From NCBI RefSeq assembly GCF_033807715.1, contig NC_084601.1:16236690-16300689 (forward strand): DNA of 64,000 nt, given 5' to 3'. Shown here piece after piece: positions 11,801-23,151 of this stretch. Below the pieces are notes generated by a model. That model worked only from the letters and a program-made list of their open reading frames with translations. It was not told the origin of the DNA and ran no database searches. Made by a program: the position numbers and the translations under genes. Numbering within the stretch: the first letter of the stretch is position 1; each line of letters starts with the position of its first letter. The stretch comes from Cololabis saira. Its lineage: Eukaryota > Chordata > Actinopteri > Beloniformes > Belonidae.

Positions 11801-13300
11801 TTCATAAAGAAGATGTCCAGAGCTTTTAAAAGGATACTGATTACTAATGGTGTTGTCATTTCATTGAGTGGCACTTGGATTCATAAACAGCTTTTCTTAT
11901 TGTACAAAAACCTGGGGTGATCATGGAAACCATGAGTGACACAGAAAAAAGAAAAAGAAATGCTTGAGGCAGTTTCAAACTTAAAATTTTTGCTTCTTCT
12001 TTTTCCTTTACTATCATTGACCCCAGTCATGGTCAGTCTTTGATCCCATAGCACTTGGACTGAAACACCACTAGTCAGCAGAGGGTAAGTAGCATCCACA
12101 CATTTGGGCAGTTAGAGTAAATTAGTGCCCATTCATGTGTAAAATCATGTCCACAGACACTACAATCCTTGCCTGTACCCATTTGTGTGTTTATGACTGT
12201 TATCTTCCGTTGATGCATGTTAATAGCTCGTCTGAGTTTCTGTCTGTTGTCCATAGGTCACTCTCAGTGACCTGTAAGTATTGAAAAGTAAGTGAATCCT
12301 TCACTGATAAGTCCCACTGTACCCATCAACATTATTCTTTGCCAAGCCACGGACGCACACGCATATCCTTGCACTATGTGTCAGTTAACCCAACCCTGTA
12401 ATCCCTCAACAGTACTTCTTAACAGAACGCAAGTTTATGTGCCATGTTGTGCAGGCTGGTAAAAGCCTCAAGGCGTCCCCTTGACCTTATGCCAGCATGC
12501 TCCATCCTCCCACATCTGAAATGCAGCAGAAGGACACAAAGTCACTAATTTCCCATGGCTGACACCCTTAAACCCAGGACACAAACATGGACGTCAGTCA
12601 GTTTGCTTATGTTCAGTGTGGTAAAGTCAAGAATGAGCTGCCACAATGTCATTATGTCACTTATGATCGCTTCCTAATAAAAATAACTTCTTGCTCTCAC
12701 TTCTTTGCCCTACTCTTTGAAATAAAATAGTATCAGAATTCTTGAAATTTGGATTGCTCTTGCAATATTAAAACTTTCATTATTTGAGTATTTTTAAATA
12801 TTTCAGTATGTTTTATTTCCAAAGTACAAGTAATTTGACTTTCTATAACCTTGTCTGAGCTAGCCAATCACACACATTTAATCAATAAGGAGTTGTTTCA
12901 CTTGATAGATACAATGTTAAAGGTCATAAACCTTTTCGTCTTCGATAAAAAAGACTTCATCTGGATTTTTTTTTTTTCCGGCTGGTAATATCAGAAGACC
13001 TAGAATAAACCTCTGAATTAGACACATCAGACTGGTATACAAACTATGAGAAGAACAAAACATGTGACGTAGGTAAGAAGGCGACCAGAGTATATTCCGT
13101 AAAAGACATCCAAAGGGGCTTGTTGAGGAGTAGGAAAGTTGGTGAATGACTGTTGTTGGTTTTGCAGTAAAACATTGTTTAGCCAAGGTGTTATCAGCAA
13201 TTCTGCAGCCATGTAGGTTGTTATCAGGTCTAGTGGTGGCAGGATCACAGCCAGACATACGAGGAATCTGAAACAGCTGTTGCACATTGATACTTTGTCA
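8845..13300. other. 4.4 kb without a supported gene
   Basis: AT-rich DNA with no element termini. The only protein-like stretch is about 10926-11090 on the + strand (about 55 codons, including GVGPVPMYDALMYEKNWKK). It has no matching splice partners and an overlapping open frame on the other strand, so it is not called. Remaining frames are at chance level. Confidence 0.5.
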
Positions 13301-13306
13301 TTTAAG

Positions 13307-14076
13307 AGCCAGGACACACCAACCCGACGGCTGAAAAGCAGTCTGACTGAATGTCGGCTCCCGTCTGCCCGAGTCGATCAAAAGAATACACCCACTACCC
13401 CCAACTCCGACAGGAGCGTACGTTCTGCACTATTGCCACTGCACCTTACCTATTTATTTATCCAAGTGTCCTTTTCTTTTCTAACTGTTCTATCCATCTA
13501 TCCATCCATCCATCCATCCATCCATCCATCCATCCATCCAACCATCCATCCATCCATCCATCCATCCATCCATCCATCCATCCATCCATGTTTCCATAAC
13601 TGCAGGCGGCGCTAATCTGTGATGTCGGCCAGAAAGAAAGGAAAACTACCGCAAATGACGGATCGCTCTTGTATAGAGTTCTGAACAGGGCCCGTTGTCA
13701 TCATTCTTCTTTTTCATTTGTGAAAATATGACGGTTAATAATGAAAATATACTGGCGTTCACAACAGTCAAACACAATCCAAATCCAAACCGATGCCATG
13801 ATAGAGTGTAGTGTAGCGTCTGTGCCATCGCTGTTTATCTAGGATGTTGACCATCCTAATTTTTGGTTAACTCTGATTCGCTAGTCAAGGGCTAGAACTC
13901 CACCAATCAGATTGGTCATAGAGGCCGATGGCTTGTGGCCAATTCTACATGTCGAATTGGCCGAAATGAACGCTGAAACCGACGGACGACTGCACGGGAC
14001 TAGACTAGAGTCACCGACCTCACCCGACTGCCCGGCGGCGTCCGACAGCCAATTATCAGGTTAGTGTGTCCTGGCC
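13307..14076. mobile_element. 770-bp long-TIR MITE
   Basis: The left end GCCAGGACACACCAACC and the reverse complement of the right end, GCCAGGACACACTAACC, differ at one base. TTAAG flanks both sides (13302-13306 and 14077-14081), with a one-base uncertainty at the very tip. Similarity continues inward as CGACGG and CTGTCGGACGCC blocks. A (CATC)n tract lies inside. There is no transposase frame; superfamily not assigned. Confidence 0.7.
13491..13589. repeat. (CATC)n microsatellite
   Basis: About 24 CATC units with one interruption near 13539, inside the MITE at 13307-14076. Confidence 0.95.
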
Positions 14077-14079
14077 TTA

Positions 14080-15095
14080 AGATGCAAAGAGTGGCTGATG
14101 TGCTAGTTTTCAAGTAATTTGCAGACTAACAAAAACATCAAAATAAAGTGGAAGAATGAATTGGAAAGGAAAATTCCATACAGACACACAATTAGTGCAT
14201 TTTTTCATTTTTCGCAGTACATTTGGTTCTAAAGGGAGAAGAACACAAACATCACACACAATCTTTCTGTCCAGTGCCAATGGGTTAGATAAATAAAGAA
14301 TAATCAAGACAGCAGCTCCTCCATAAATCCCTTTCTGCATGTCAGGACTGAGAATGCTGTAACCGTTTGTAACACTCCAACTACTCATAAACACTTTAAA
14401 CAAGGCCACTTAGAAAGCCATGTAATATTGATTTAATATGTCAAACTGCGAATATCAAAAATGACCATACTGTTTTCAAACACTTAAGAAGGCAGCTTTA
14501 ATTTCGGAAAGCTCTTATTTAGCTTCAGCTATAAAAGGATGTACAGTGATGTTGATATGGGGCGGACAACAAAATAAACTGTTGCCCATAGAGTTTAAAT
14601 AAATGTTGTTTTCAGAAACATTTTTCTTGTTATTTACAATAATTTCATGTAAAAAAACAACAACTTTAATTCCAACTTTATGAGCAAGATTAGATAAATT
14701 AGAGGCACCTAGTGACAGTTATGGTGACAACAGACATCTAGTTTGTCTATTATTTTTAAATTCAGTCAGCTACTGCACTTGAGTTATATACAGAGACTGT
14801 ATATGAAAAACTGGACAACCTCACGTGACATCACCTACAGGCATAGGCGGAGTTTGACTTCTTGCCAGGAGGGGCAATAAAAAAAAAGAAAAAAGAAACG
14901 TCTGTAGATAGTCTTGAGATCTAAGCCAAATAGACAATGTTGAGCATATAGCAGTCCATTACAACTCATATGCTAAATAAATGTCATCAAATTAAAGGTT
15001 TTAACTTACATTGTGCAGATATAGTTAAGAACTATGCGTCTTTGTTTGCGCCCTCCGTATATCTCGACAATCTCTGGTGACAGTTTCGCTGTGAT
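14080..15095. other. Non-coding; probable tail of the hAT relic
   Basis: No gene. The segment near 14835-14880 (GGCGGAGTTTGACTTCTTGC) is of a kind found at ends of ZMYM1-type hAT elements in fish, so it may belong to the pseudogene at 15097-16936. That assignment is from memory of similar sequences and is weak. Confidence 0.4.
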
Positions 15096-15096
15096 G

Positions 15097-16936
15097 TCAC
15101 TCTCTATGTGCAGTAGAGCGTGGGATGAGAATTTTGTTGCCCTCATTGTTGATCGAAACCAGTTCCGAATTGTCCTCATAAAAGAAAAACTTCTCTCTGA
15201 AGTAGCGGATCCAATGGGAAAAGTAGATTTTTTGCAGATGCCTCAGGGAAATGGGTCCTGCTTTGGTGGCTCTGGCTAGGTCCATTTCAGCTTCAGCAAG
15301 GTCAGAGTTCACTCTGAGTGGCCGGGCGTACTTCTCCATCAGTGGTAAAATGCCAGTTTTATCGCATGCAAAAACCGCGGCACACTCCTGTACCAGTTCA
15401 AATGCTTCTCCAGAGAATGTCTTTTTCCAGTTCATTAATAAGAGTATCCAGCACAGGGAGATACAGGATGTGTTGATAGCCTGGAGAGTTTCCTCGCTGG
15501 TTGTTTCCGTTTGCCCCAAAGAACTGAAGGAGGAGGGATGATTTGAAACTGTAGCCGACTCGTGCTGCTACGGTAGCCGGACAGGAACGAGGACACATGC
15601 GTTGGCAGAGAAATGGTGGACTTTATTGGTCACTGTCAGTCACCAGACACACAACACACACACACGCACACAGCAGCCGTCGTGTCCGTGTCTCAGACGG
15701 CTCTGTTTCCCCCCTGTCTCCAGGGCCCGCACACTACTGAAGTACACAGGCAGGTAGAGAGATTGATTAGACACACCTGTGCACAATCAGCTGTTCCAAA
15801 CCGCGTCCCCTGTGCGCTACTCCCTCGCACTCCCTCTCTCCCCCGCAGACCACGCCCCAATCCTACACCCTGCCACAGAAACGTGTTTGCGTTTTTTCGC
15901 ACAGGGAACACCTGTCGGACTGGCTGGGTTTTCTTCACGTGCAATGATGTTGAACTGTTGAACTGACTTCCACACATCGCTCCAAGAATCAGCCTGCGGT
16001 TTGGACACGAAGTGTAGTGTGTTGTGGGAAGTCTGGAGATCATGCACAGGATATCCTCAAAAACTAGGAGGCAGGAGACAAATTGAATTCTTGTCATTTG
16101 TTCATACAGACTATTAGCCAAGGAAGACCACTTCTCCCCATCCTCACTTATTTCCCATAGACACTCCCTAATGGCATAATAGTGACTTTTTACCAATCTC
16201 AACATTTCCACTTCAATTATTTCGTTCTGGAAATCGGGGCTGGTGGTTTTATTGCATGGTTTTAAAATCAGAGTCATATTCAGACAAAAAACTGCAGATT
16301 TCAAGAAAATTGCCTTGAGATGTCCACGTAATGGCAAGCCAAGTTTGGACAGCAGCTTCACAACATCCACGACTTTTCTCAGATATGTTTTATTCTTTTC
16401 AACTGTGGCTTTATGGCTCTGAGAGTTGAGCTGCAGCGGACCCACTCCCAGATGTATTGGCCTTGAAGTTATTCCATTTAATCATGCAGTTCAGATGGGC
16501 CTGTGATTTAACTTGTTTTTCTAGTTTGTTACTCAGTTTTTTCCAATCACTCTTGCCCTTTCTGAATGTGTCTTCTGTGCTCTCAGGTTGGCAAAGCAGA
16601 AAACTGCATCCTTTTTAACTGAATACTCAAGCCAGTAGTGATTCTTATAATAGTAGCAGGAAAAGGATCGTTTTACACTTCCAAAAAGTTTTGAGGGGAA
16701 TTCGGACAAAGCAGGCTGCTTGGGAGAAGCTTGTTTCTCTCCGAGATCATCTGTATTACCTCCTTGCCCTGCATTAGAATAGATTGGAGCTGCTTGAGAG
16801 CTGCTTGCAGTTGGCTGAGAGCTACCTGCTGCTTTGGTTAGCCAAAGTGCTCGTCGTTGGAGTGGTTAAGCTGCTTTTTTTCAATTCTTGTCTTCTTTTT
16901 GACATCAGGACGTTTTAAAAACGTCCTAATATCCAT
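15097..16936 (-). pseudogene. Broken ZMYM1-type hAT transposase
   Basis: Read on the - strand. An ATG at 16936 starts MDIRTFLKRPDVKKK, the usual start of ZMYM1/TTF-finger hAT proteins. A TTF-finger-like segment follows (LSEFPSKLFGSVKRSF, then YWLEYSVKKDAVFCF, about 16720-16580), then SDWKKLSNKLEKQ. The DUF4371-like region has YLRKVVDVVKLLSKLGLPLRGH near 16388-16320, and SWSDVWKSVQQFN lies at 15987-15949. The hAT C-terminal dimerisation region (LPVLDTLINELEK, GEAFELVQECAAVF) ends near 15200. The gene is dead: stops and frameshifts separate the blocks, the RNase H-like core is shortened, and a solo LTR at 15550-15877 splits the C-terminal half. Family members are usually 600-900 aa. Confidence 0.8.
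15550..15877 (-). mobile_element. Solo LTR with 5-bp target duplication
   Basis: On the - strand the unit begins TGTGGCAGGGTGTAGG and ends GGCTACA, that is TG...CA with short inverted ends, over 328 bp. GAAAC directly abuts both ends (15545-15549 and 15878-15882), a perfect 5-bp target duplication. An AATAAA signal on the - strand is at 15627-15622. A CA-rich stretch lies near 15650-15675. It interrupts the hAT pseudogene. No internal retroviral or Gypsy coding sequence remains, so LTR-LTR recombination is the likely history. Gypsy-type origin is likely but not proven. Confidence 0.85.
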
Positions 16937-16939
16937 ATT

Positions 16940-17747
16940 TTTTGTTGTAGTTTTAGATTTATGTGGATTAGCAGGCCTATAGGATAACAAATTATGACTA
17001 GCAGATTTTGTTTAGGCTATGATTTGCAGAATATCATTGCCAGGGAAACGACAGGGGTCTCCCCTTAAGTCACTGTGTGTGTTTTATGTCACGTAAAATA
17101 TGTATAAATTATATTTATTTTATTATATATATTATTTAGCGTACAGTAATTTGAGAAAACTGGAATGAAATCTTTTGACCAACGCAAAGTCCACACCACA
17201 ATTATAATAATTATACACTTTATATAATTTTACAGTTCTAAAAAATTCCGCCCCCAACCAGTCATCATGGATGTGAAATGTGAAATATCTAGCTACAGAG
17301 ACCAGAGTCATTTTTCAACCAGGTTGTAAATATTTGTTTATGCTACTACTGATTTGACTTCAACAAGGAAGTTAAATGTTGGTGCTTGGTTGTTCAGGCC
17401 TTTAAGTCTGGTCAGATGCAGTAGTATTCTCTTCTTGTAGCCTTGTTGCTTTCTGTATTTTGAAATAAAGCCTTTAAATATTATAGTATGTTGTGTCAGC
17501 TCCTTCCAGTTCTTTGTTCTTTCCTGCTCATTGCCTCGTATTTTTTCTTTCAGTCTTCAATCAATTTACTCTCCCCATGATGATTTACGCCTCAGATCTC
17601 TTTTTATCCACCACTAACAAATAGTGTTTTCATGCTTCCTCTGTGCCTCATGCCTTCTCTGCATTCTCTACTTTCTACAGGCCTCCCTCTTATCTTCTCA
17701 CTCCCACCTCCAACATGAGATGCCATGTCAAGAGGAAAGATAGTGTC

Positions 17748-17752
<5 letters not shown>
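16940..17752. other. No supported gene
   Basis: AT-rich, including TATA-rich stretches near 17098-17225. No coding or element signal found. Confidence 0.55.
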
Positions 17753-17753
<1 letters not shown>

Positions 17754-17820
<67 letters not shown>

Positions 17821-17821
17821 T
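17754..17821. repeat. (GT)n microsatellite
   Basis: About 33 GT units with one GTAT interruption. The adjacent open frames on both strands are low-complexity artefacts. Confidence 0.97.
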
Positions 17822-17824
17822 TTA

Positions 17825-18490
17825 GTGTAGTGTTGGGGATTTTTGCTTTGAGATTGTGTCTATGTGTTCCTACTGTAAATGGGTTGGGGGATGTTGCGTC
17901 TGCCTTGTTCCGCATTGCTGCCATCTCCTCTGGCCGGAACCGCTTGACAGGTGAGTGGTCAGTGACGGGTTTAAGACAAGTGCGCGTTTGTCAGGGATTG
18001 CAAATCCATCAACTGGACTGCAGGAAGTCTTTTATTTAACGTATGACCAGTAACTCCACAGCATTTGAAAACCAAAAAAAAAAAAAGGATGTGATGTCTT
18101 TAGTTATTAATGTCTGTGTAAGGCATGATTTAATGTGTCATTTTGTTGTGTGTATTTGTGTGTAATGCTAAATTCTGGCTGTCAGCTAACCAGTTGTATC
18201 CTTGTAGGGTTTCACAAGCCGATGTGGGCTTGACATTTAAACTTGGCTGAGAGTGGGTGTGAAAGGCCAAGAGCAGCTGCGTACAGTAGCTGTTCTGCAA
18301 AGAGTGAGCTTTACCAAGAGATAAAGGCTTCCTCAAGAACCCTTAATGTCAAGAGCTTCTCCATTACATAATAGACAGAGGATATATTTTGTGAAATTAA
18401 TTCCCATTCTCTCCAGATGAGGGCACTTTTGCTTACAAGTTCAGAACAACAGCGTTCCAATTTGGAGCAGAAGACGAAGGTTTTAGGTTA
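17825..18490. other. No supported gene
   Basis: A poly-A run lies near 18074-18086. No consistent coding exon or element end seen. Confidence 0.5.
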
Positions 18491-18495
18491 AACAT

Positions 18496-19425
18496 TTATT
18501 AGGACCCGAGCACTTACAGTGTGAAGGCCCTATTGTATCTGTAGGATTTTTTTTTCCTTCTTCTGACGAAATGAGGGCCTTTTTGCCCCCCTAAACGTGC
18601 CCCAAAAGTCACCAAATTTTGCACGCAAGCCAGGCCTGGCGAAAGTTTATATTTAATGGTTTGCATTGATGGGCGTGGCCTAATGGCTCAACAGCGCCCC
18701 CTATAAAAACTTCATGCCTCAATCCCCACAATACGGTTTGACGTACATGCACGAAAATTGGTAAACACCTGTATCATGTCGCAACTTAAAAAAAGTCTCT
18801 TGGCGCCATGGCCGAAACCAAACAGGAAGTCAGCCATTTTGAATTAAACGTGTAATTTTGGCGCAATTTATGCCATTTCTTCGGCCGTTAATGCGGTCCG
18901 AACCGTAACTTGCACCCAGGTGTTTATACATCAAAATGTGGGGTTCCCCTCATCCGATTGGTTTGATAGTCCCTACTTTCTGCCATAACTTTTGAATGGT
19001 TTGACATAAAGACTCGTGGGTGGTGTCATCGAACATGGTTTTGAGTCCTTGAACATAATTGGTGCAAATTAGCCCCGCCCCTTCTTCTGATTGGTCGATA
19101 TGTGATAGTCCCTATTCTCTGCCACAACTTTTGAACAGGTGGTGATAAAGACATGTGGGTGTTGTCATCGGACTCGGTATTGAATACTTGACCTTCATTG
19201 GCCTGAATTAGCCCTGCCCTTCATCTGATTGGTCAATATTTGATAGTCCCTATTTTCTGCCATAACTTTTGAATGGTTTGATATAGAGAGTCGTGGGTGG
19301 TGTCATCCGCTAAATGTCCAGGCCTGAAGAATCTACATGCAAGTCATACAAGCGCTTCCACTGCAGCACGCCTCAACGTGCACAAGGGTGCGAGGGCCCG
19401 TTCATCGCTGCTTGCAGCTTTAATT
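18496..19425 (+). mobile_element. High-copy fish repeat, member 1 (about 0.93 kb)
   Basis: Starts TTATTAGGACCCGAGCAC and ends GCTTGCAGCTTTAATT. The same two ends flank the inverted member at 55311-57465. It includes a segment CTCTTGGCGCCATGGCC also found there, and three tandem units of about 138 bp keyed on GCCATAACTTTTGAA (18982, 19121, 19259). I recognise these ends as recurrent in fish DNA but cannot name the family. No transposase or reverse transcriptase frame is visible, and the ends are not inverted repeats of each other. Confidence 0.7.
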
Positions 19426-19735
19426 TTGTATTGCTTTTCTTACTATTTTAAAAGTTGGATGAATTTAGTCAGCAACGATTCAATGGTGTTATTCAGGAAT
19501 AGATGGTGCTGGATGAACTATGTATTCTAGCGCAGGTGTCTCTGGTGTAAAAATGTGTGTGCTTGGAAACCTTTGAATTCCTATGATGTATTTTTACTTA
19601 CTTTGTGTTTTTGATACAAAAAGTTTCAGTAATACGTTGTATAAAGTTCACTGAGCTTGGCACAGCTTTCCCATTCTTCAAGATTTCCATTATTCCATAA
19701 TTACTGGCAGAAATGTTTCATATTTACAGAGTTGT

Positions 19736-19766
19736 CCAGAAGCCACTTAAAAAAAGTGGCTTCTGG
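19736..19766. repeat. Perfect 13-bp hairpin
   Basis: CCAGAAGCCACTT (19736-19748) and AAGTGGCTTCTGG (19754-19766) are exact reverse complements with a 5-A loop. Confidence 0.9.
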
Positions 19767-20263
19767 CTGTCCACACAAGCATAAAGGTCCATCAACAAAG
19801 GGATAAGGAAGAGTTCCACTGATGATGCCCTTTTGTATAATATGTGTTCTTCGCAAAATAATCGTCTTGATAAGGAAACAAATATATAATATGAGTGATT
19901 ATGAGAGACAATTAGGTAATATTACAACATTGGCAATACCTGATGAGGACATTGTCATTCTGCGAAGTGTCAGAAATGTTAAAGATCACATGATTAAAAT
20001 AATCTGCATATCTGGTTTCCACAAGTTTGAAAGTATACCACTGGCATACAACCAAACTATAAATAATATGATGTAAGTTGGTAATAATTAGTTTTAATTT
20101 TGAAGAGATTGTATGTTTAGAGCATAATGGATTTAATGTTAGCCCAGTGGTTAAGACGCAACTGTAAAATAAAGTGCTACTTTAAACCTCTGACATGGCA
20201 AAAATATAATTCCACTTATTTGATGGTTTAGCTAGACGAGTCCGCAATTTTAACCCTGTATTC

Positions 20264-20297
20264 CCAGTTGTATCATATTCGACTATGATACAACTGG
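20264..20297. repeat. Perfect 14-bp hairpin
   Basis: CCAGTTGTATCATA (20264-20277) pairs exactly with TATGATACAACTGG (20284-20297) across a 6-nt loop. Confidence 0.9.
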
Positions 20298-20559
20298 CTA
20301 TCAGACTATCTAAGACCTCTGTCCAGCCTCGGTACCCAAAAAAGAAAAAACATTTTTTTTATACAAAATCAAGAAAGATTATTAAAAATAAAACAATTAA
20401 AAAAACTACATAAAATCGCCCAATAAGTTAACAGTGATAGGAAAAAAATTATTAAAAATTTTTCCTAAGACAAAATTGAAGATGTTTTAGGTTCCAATGT
20501 ATAATAAATACTTCAAATAAAAAAAAGAAAAGATTTTGGTCTGAATTTCTTCATACGTC

Positions 20560-20790
20560 AGGCATTTGATTTGATTTGATTTGATTTATTTTATTTTTGT
20601 ACATGTAAAAAAAACAACACTTCATGAGAAGTTTAAGAAAACAAAACAACAAAACAAAGAATTTCATCCTTTAAAACGTGCTATCTTAATTTACATGTGC
20701 CAAAAAAGGAGTAGGAAGAAGTGTAAACTTAAACTTAGGCATTTAAGGGTTAACTTTTTACAAAAGTATATAAAAAACTAGGCACATAAA
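20560..20790 (-). mobile_element. LINE 3'-tail-like fragment
   Basis: A (TTGAT)n start followed by TTTATTTTTGTACATG and, further on, AAAAAGGAGTAGGAAGAAG, reads in reverse like the 3' end of a fish non-LTR retrotransposon with a simple-repeat tail. No reverse transcriptase remains. Family not assigned. Confidence 0.45.
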
Positions 20791-20974
20791 TGTCACTCAC
20801 ACTGCAGGTGTAGAGGGTTGGAAAATGACCTCAATTAAAAACAGAGTAAATGTTGACACCCCCCTTTATTTTATTTTTCAAAACAAAGCTACAACATAAA
20901 CAGTCTACATTTAATTTAATTTAAATGTTATGATTTTTTTGCGACACTAGGTGTCACAATAATGCCTGGTGCAG

Positions 20975-21903
20975 TGTGGAAGACCCAGCTCAGCCGCATC
21001 GGTCAGGTTACGTCAGAATAAAAATGGCGACTGAGCTGAATAACTGACAAACGTGTCTTCACTGCTCCACAGGTATGTGAAAATTGGTGAAAACCAACCA
21101 ATACTGTGTTGGCAGATTCAGAAGGGGTTAATGAACCATCCGGCTGGATGGGTGGGACAAATGAAGGGTTAATTGATTGATAGGCCTACATTATTTTTTT
21201 TCTCCTTCACCGTACTTGTTAAACCAAAGGCAATGCCAGTTTAATTGAAGGCAACAGTGTTTGAAAGTCAGTTTTAAAACAGATTATAAGTGAAGTTCAA
21301 AAGATAAAGTTGTTCAGTGGCAAAGTTTGTCACAAAAATATTTAAATAAAAGGAAGGAAGAGCGTGTGTACATAAATGGCAAAACGTATATTGAGAACAT
21401 TCTTAATCCAGGGCTGTTGCCACAGTTGAGGACATCCGGGGCTTAGACCAGACCCTTTAATATGGTTTTAGGGATCTTTTATTTTTTTGGTTTATTCAGT
21501 GTCGTAATACCTTAGATACAGATACTACATGTTTATTACATTAGTTTAAAACAAACACTTTTGTTTCCAGATGCATGTGTCTTCAATACGATAAAAAAGA
21601 TATCTAATGCAACATTTCCTGTAGGCTATTGGTATATAGCTTTAACTTGTCTCGCCATCACCTGCTTTGTTTGTATCTATAGAAAGTTCAGACCAGCACA
21701 GTTTGGTGGGTGCTGAAACATGTACATTTCGTTTTGCTCACAGTTTCTGTATGAATATGTTCAGCTCACGTTTCATGAATGGAAGGAATAAAAACAGGCG
21801 TGTGGAAGACCCAGCTCAGCCGCATCAGTCAGGTTACGTGAGAATAAAAATGGCGACTGAGCTGAACAACTGACAAACGTGTCTTATTCTTCACTGCTCC
21901 ACA
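20975..21903 (+). mobile_element. Miniature LTR-like (TRIM-like) element
   Basis: Direct terminal repeats lie at 20975-21071 (97 bp) and 21801-21903 (103 bp). They differ by three substitutions and one 6-bp indel. Each begins TGTGGA and ends TCCACA (a 6-bp inverted terminus) and contains AATAAA, all LTR hallmarks. The 729-bp interior has no coding frame. No obvious tRNA primer site follows the left repeat and no target duplication is seen (TGCAG versus GTCAT), so an ordinary duplication is not excluded. Confidence 0.6.
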
Positions 21904-21909
21904 GTCATC

Positions 21910-22800
21910 CAGAATTGTGAAGCAAACTCGCTACTGGCCCAGGTTCCCCTAGCCCTGAGGCCGGTAACACAGGCTTTGTAATTATGTAACGCCACAAATT
22001 TATGACTGATTGTCTGACAGCTGGCCTAACTAATGATGAGCTCTCATTTCAGCTTATTAGTACTTAGCAAGTCTTGAATTAACTTTTGAGCCGAGAAGAT
22101 CTAACAGAGTATAGTCTTGTTTATTGTAACAATTATATTAGTTGTTGTCGTGGTTACAGTGAGATTTGACATTTAGGGGAGCCCTAAAATTTGGCATTGG
22201 GGCGCAGAAGGGAAAATGTTATAAACAATGGCAAAAAAACTGTAACGGCTTTATTGTCAACACAAAAATACAGCCCGGATTAACAGGCGTGTGCTGCTAC
22301 TGCTGATGATGTCCGTGCTCGGAAGCTCACTTGGACCATGGCTATTTATTTAATTTATGTATTTTATTTAACCAGGTAAGTCAGTTGAGAACAGTTTCCA
22401 TGCTATGCTGCCCTGCAGGGATATGCTGGTCTGTTCTGATGAGGCAGAGCGTGTTCTGAACTGGACTGCGGCTGGGCTGGTCTTGATGGTGCTGCTGATG
22501 CTGGGTTGAGCTGCACTGAGCGGCTGGTGCTGTGCTGAGCTGTTGGGCTGGGCTGTACTGTAGGTGAAGCTGTATTTTGCCTGCATGATTTGGCTACCGC
22601 TGAGCTTGGCTTGACACATTTTCCACTGCTGGACCTGTGCTGCTGAGGGACTGGAGTGTCACTATCGATACTGCTGTCGGCGATGACTTTGGCTTTCTTC
22701 AATCCCTTCATCATAGTAAAAATATGGAATTTATCTTGTGAATTTACTAAAGGAACATATTTTAAATTGACATGGATGAAAAGACCAATGGATGGAGAAA
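21910..22800. other. Non-coding; retroelement scrap and GCTG-rich block
   Basis: TTATTTAACCAGGTAAGTCA near 22363-22382 resembles a common fish repeat fragment. The 22415-22620 block is low-complexity, rich in GCTG. Its open frames on both strands are compositional and are not called as genes. Confidence 0.4.
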
Positions 22801-22804
22801 AATT

Positions 22805-22861
22805 ACTCTGCTCCTGTGAATGCTCAGATGAGGTTCATCAGAGCATTCACAGGAGCAGAGT
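22805..22861. repeat. Perfect 21-bp hairpin
   Basis: The arm at 22805-22825 (ACTCTGCTCCTGTGAATGCT plus C) is exactly complementary to 22841-22861. The 15-nt loop can itself pair in part (ATGA with TCAT). This is the longest of the short-loop palindromes here. About 57 nt in all, so it could fold as a tight RNA hairpin if transcribed; no flanking promoter evidence. Confidence 0.9.
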
Positions 22862-23151
22862 CATTTAAACATGAAATAATATGTGTGAAGTAATTGCTAT
22901 CATTTTTAATCAAAAAACACCATTATTCTATTTAAACAATATTTTGACTCAATGGACCTTTCACTGGCTGATCTATTTTGTTTCAAACCAGTCCTTACCC
23001 TGGAAGATAATCAGTGATTCTTCTTTTGTGCCCTCTTTTTTCTCCATCCTCTTGCATTTTTAACAATTAAATACAATAGGTTTTCCAGCCCAAATAAATA
23101 TCCATGAAAATAATGATCTCACCATTAACATAGGTGGTCTTAACATAGAGG

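Larger units (their letters stand above)
19430..20555. other. Non-coding, with two perfect hairpins
   Basis: Apart from hairpins at 19736-19766 and 20264-20297, nothing supported. The 84-codon frame near 19822-20076 has no recognisable domain. Confidence 0.5.
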
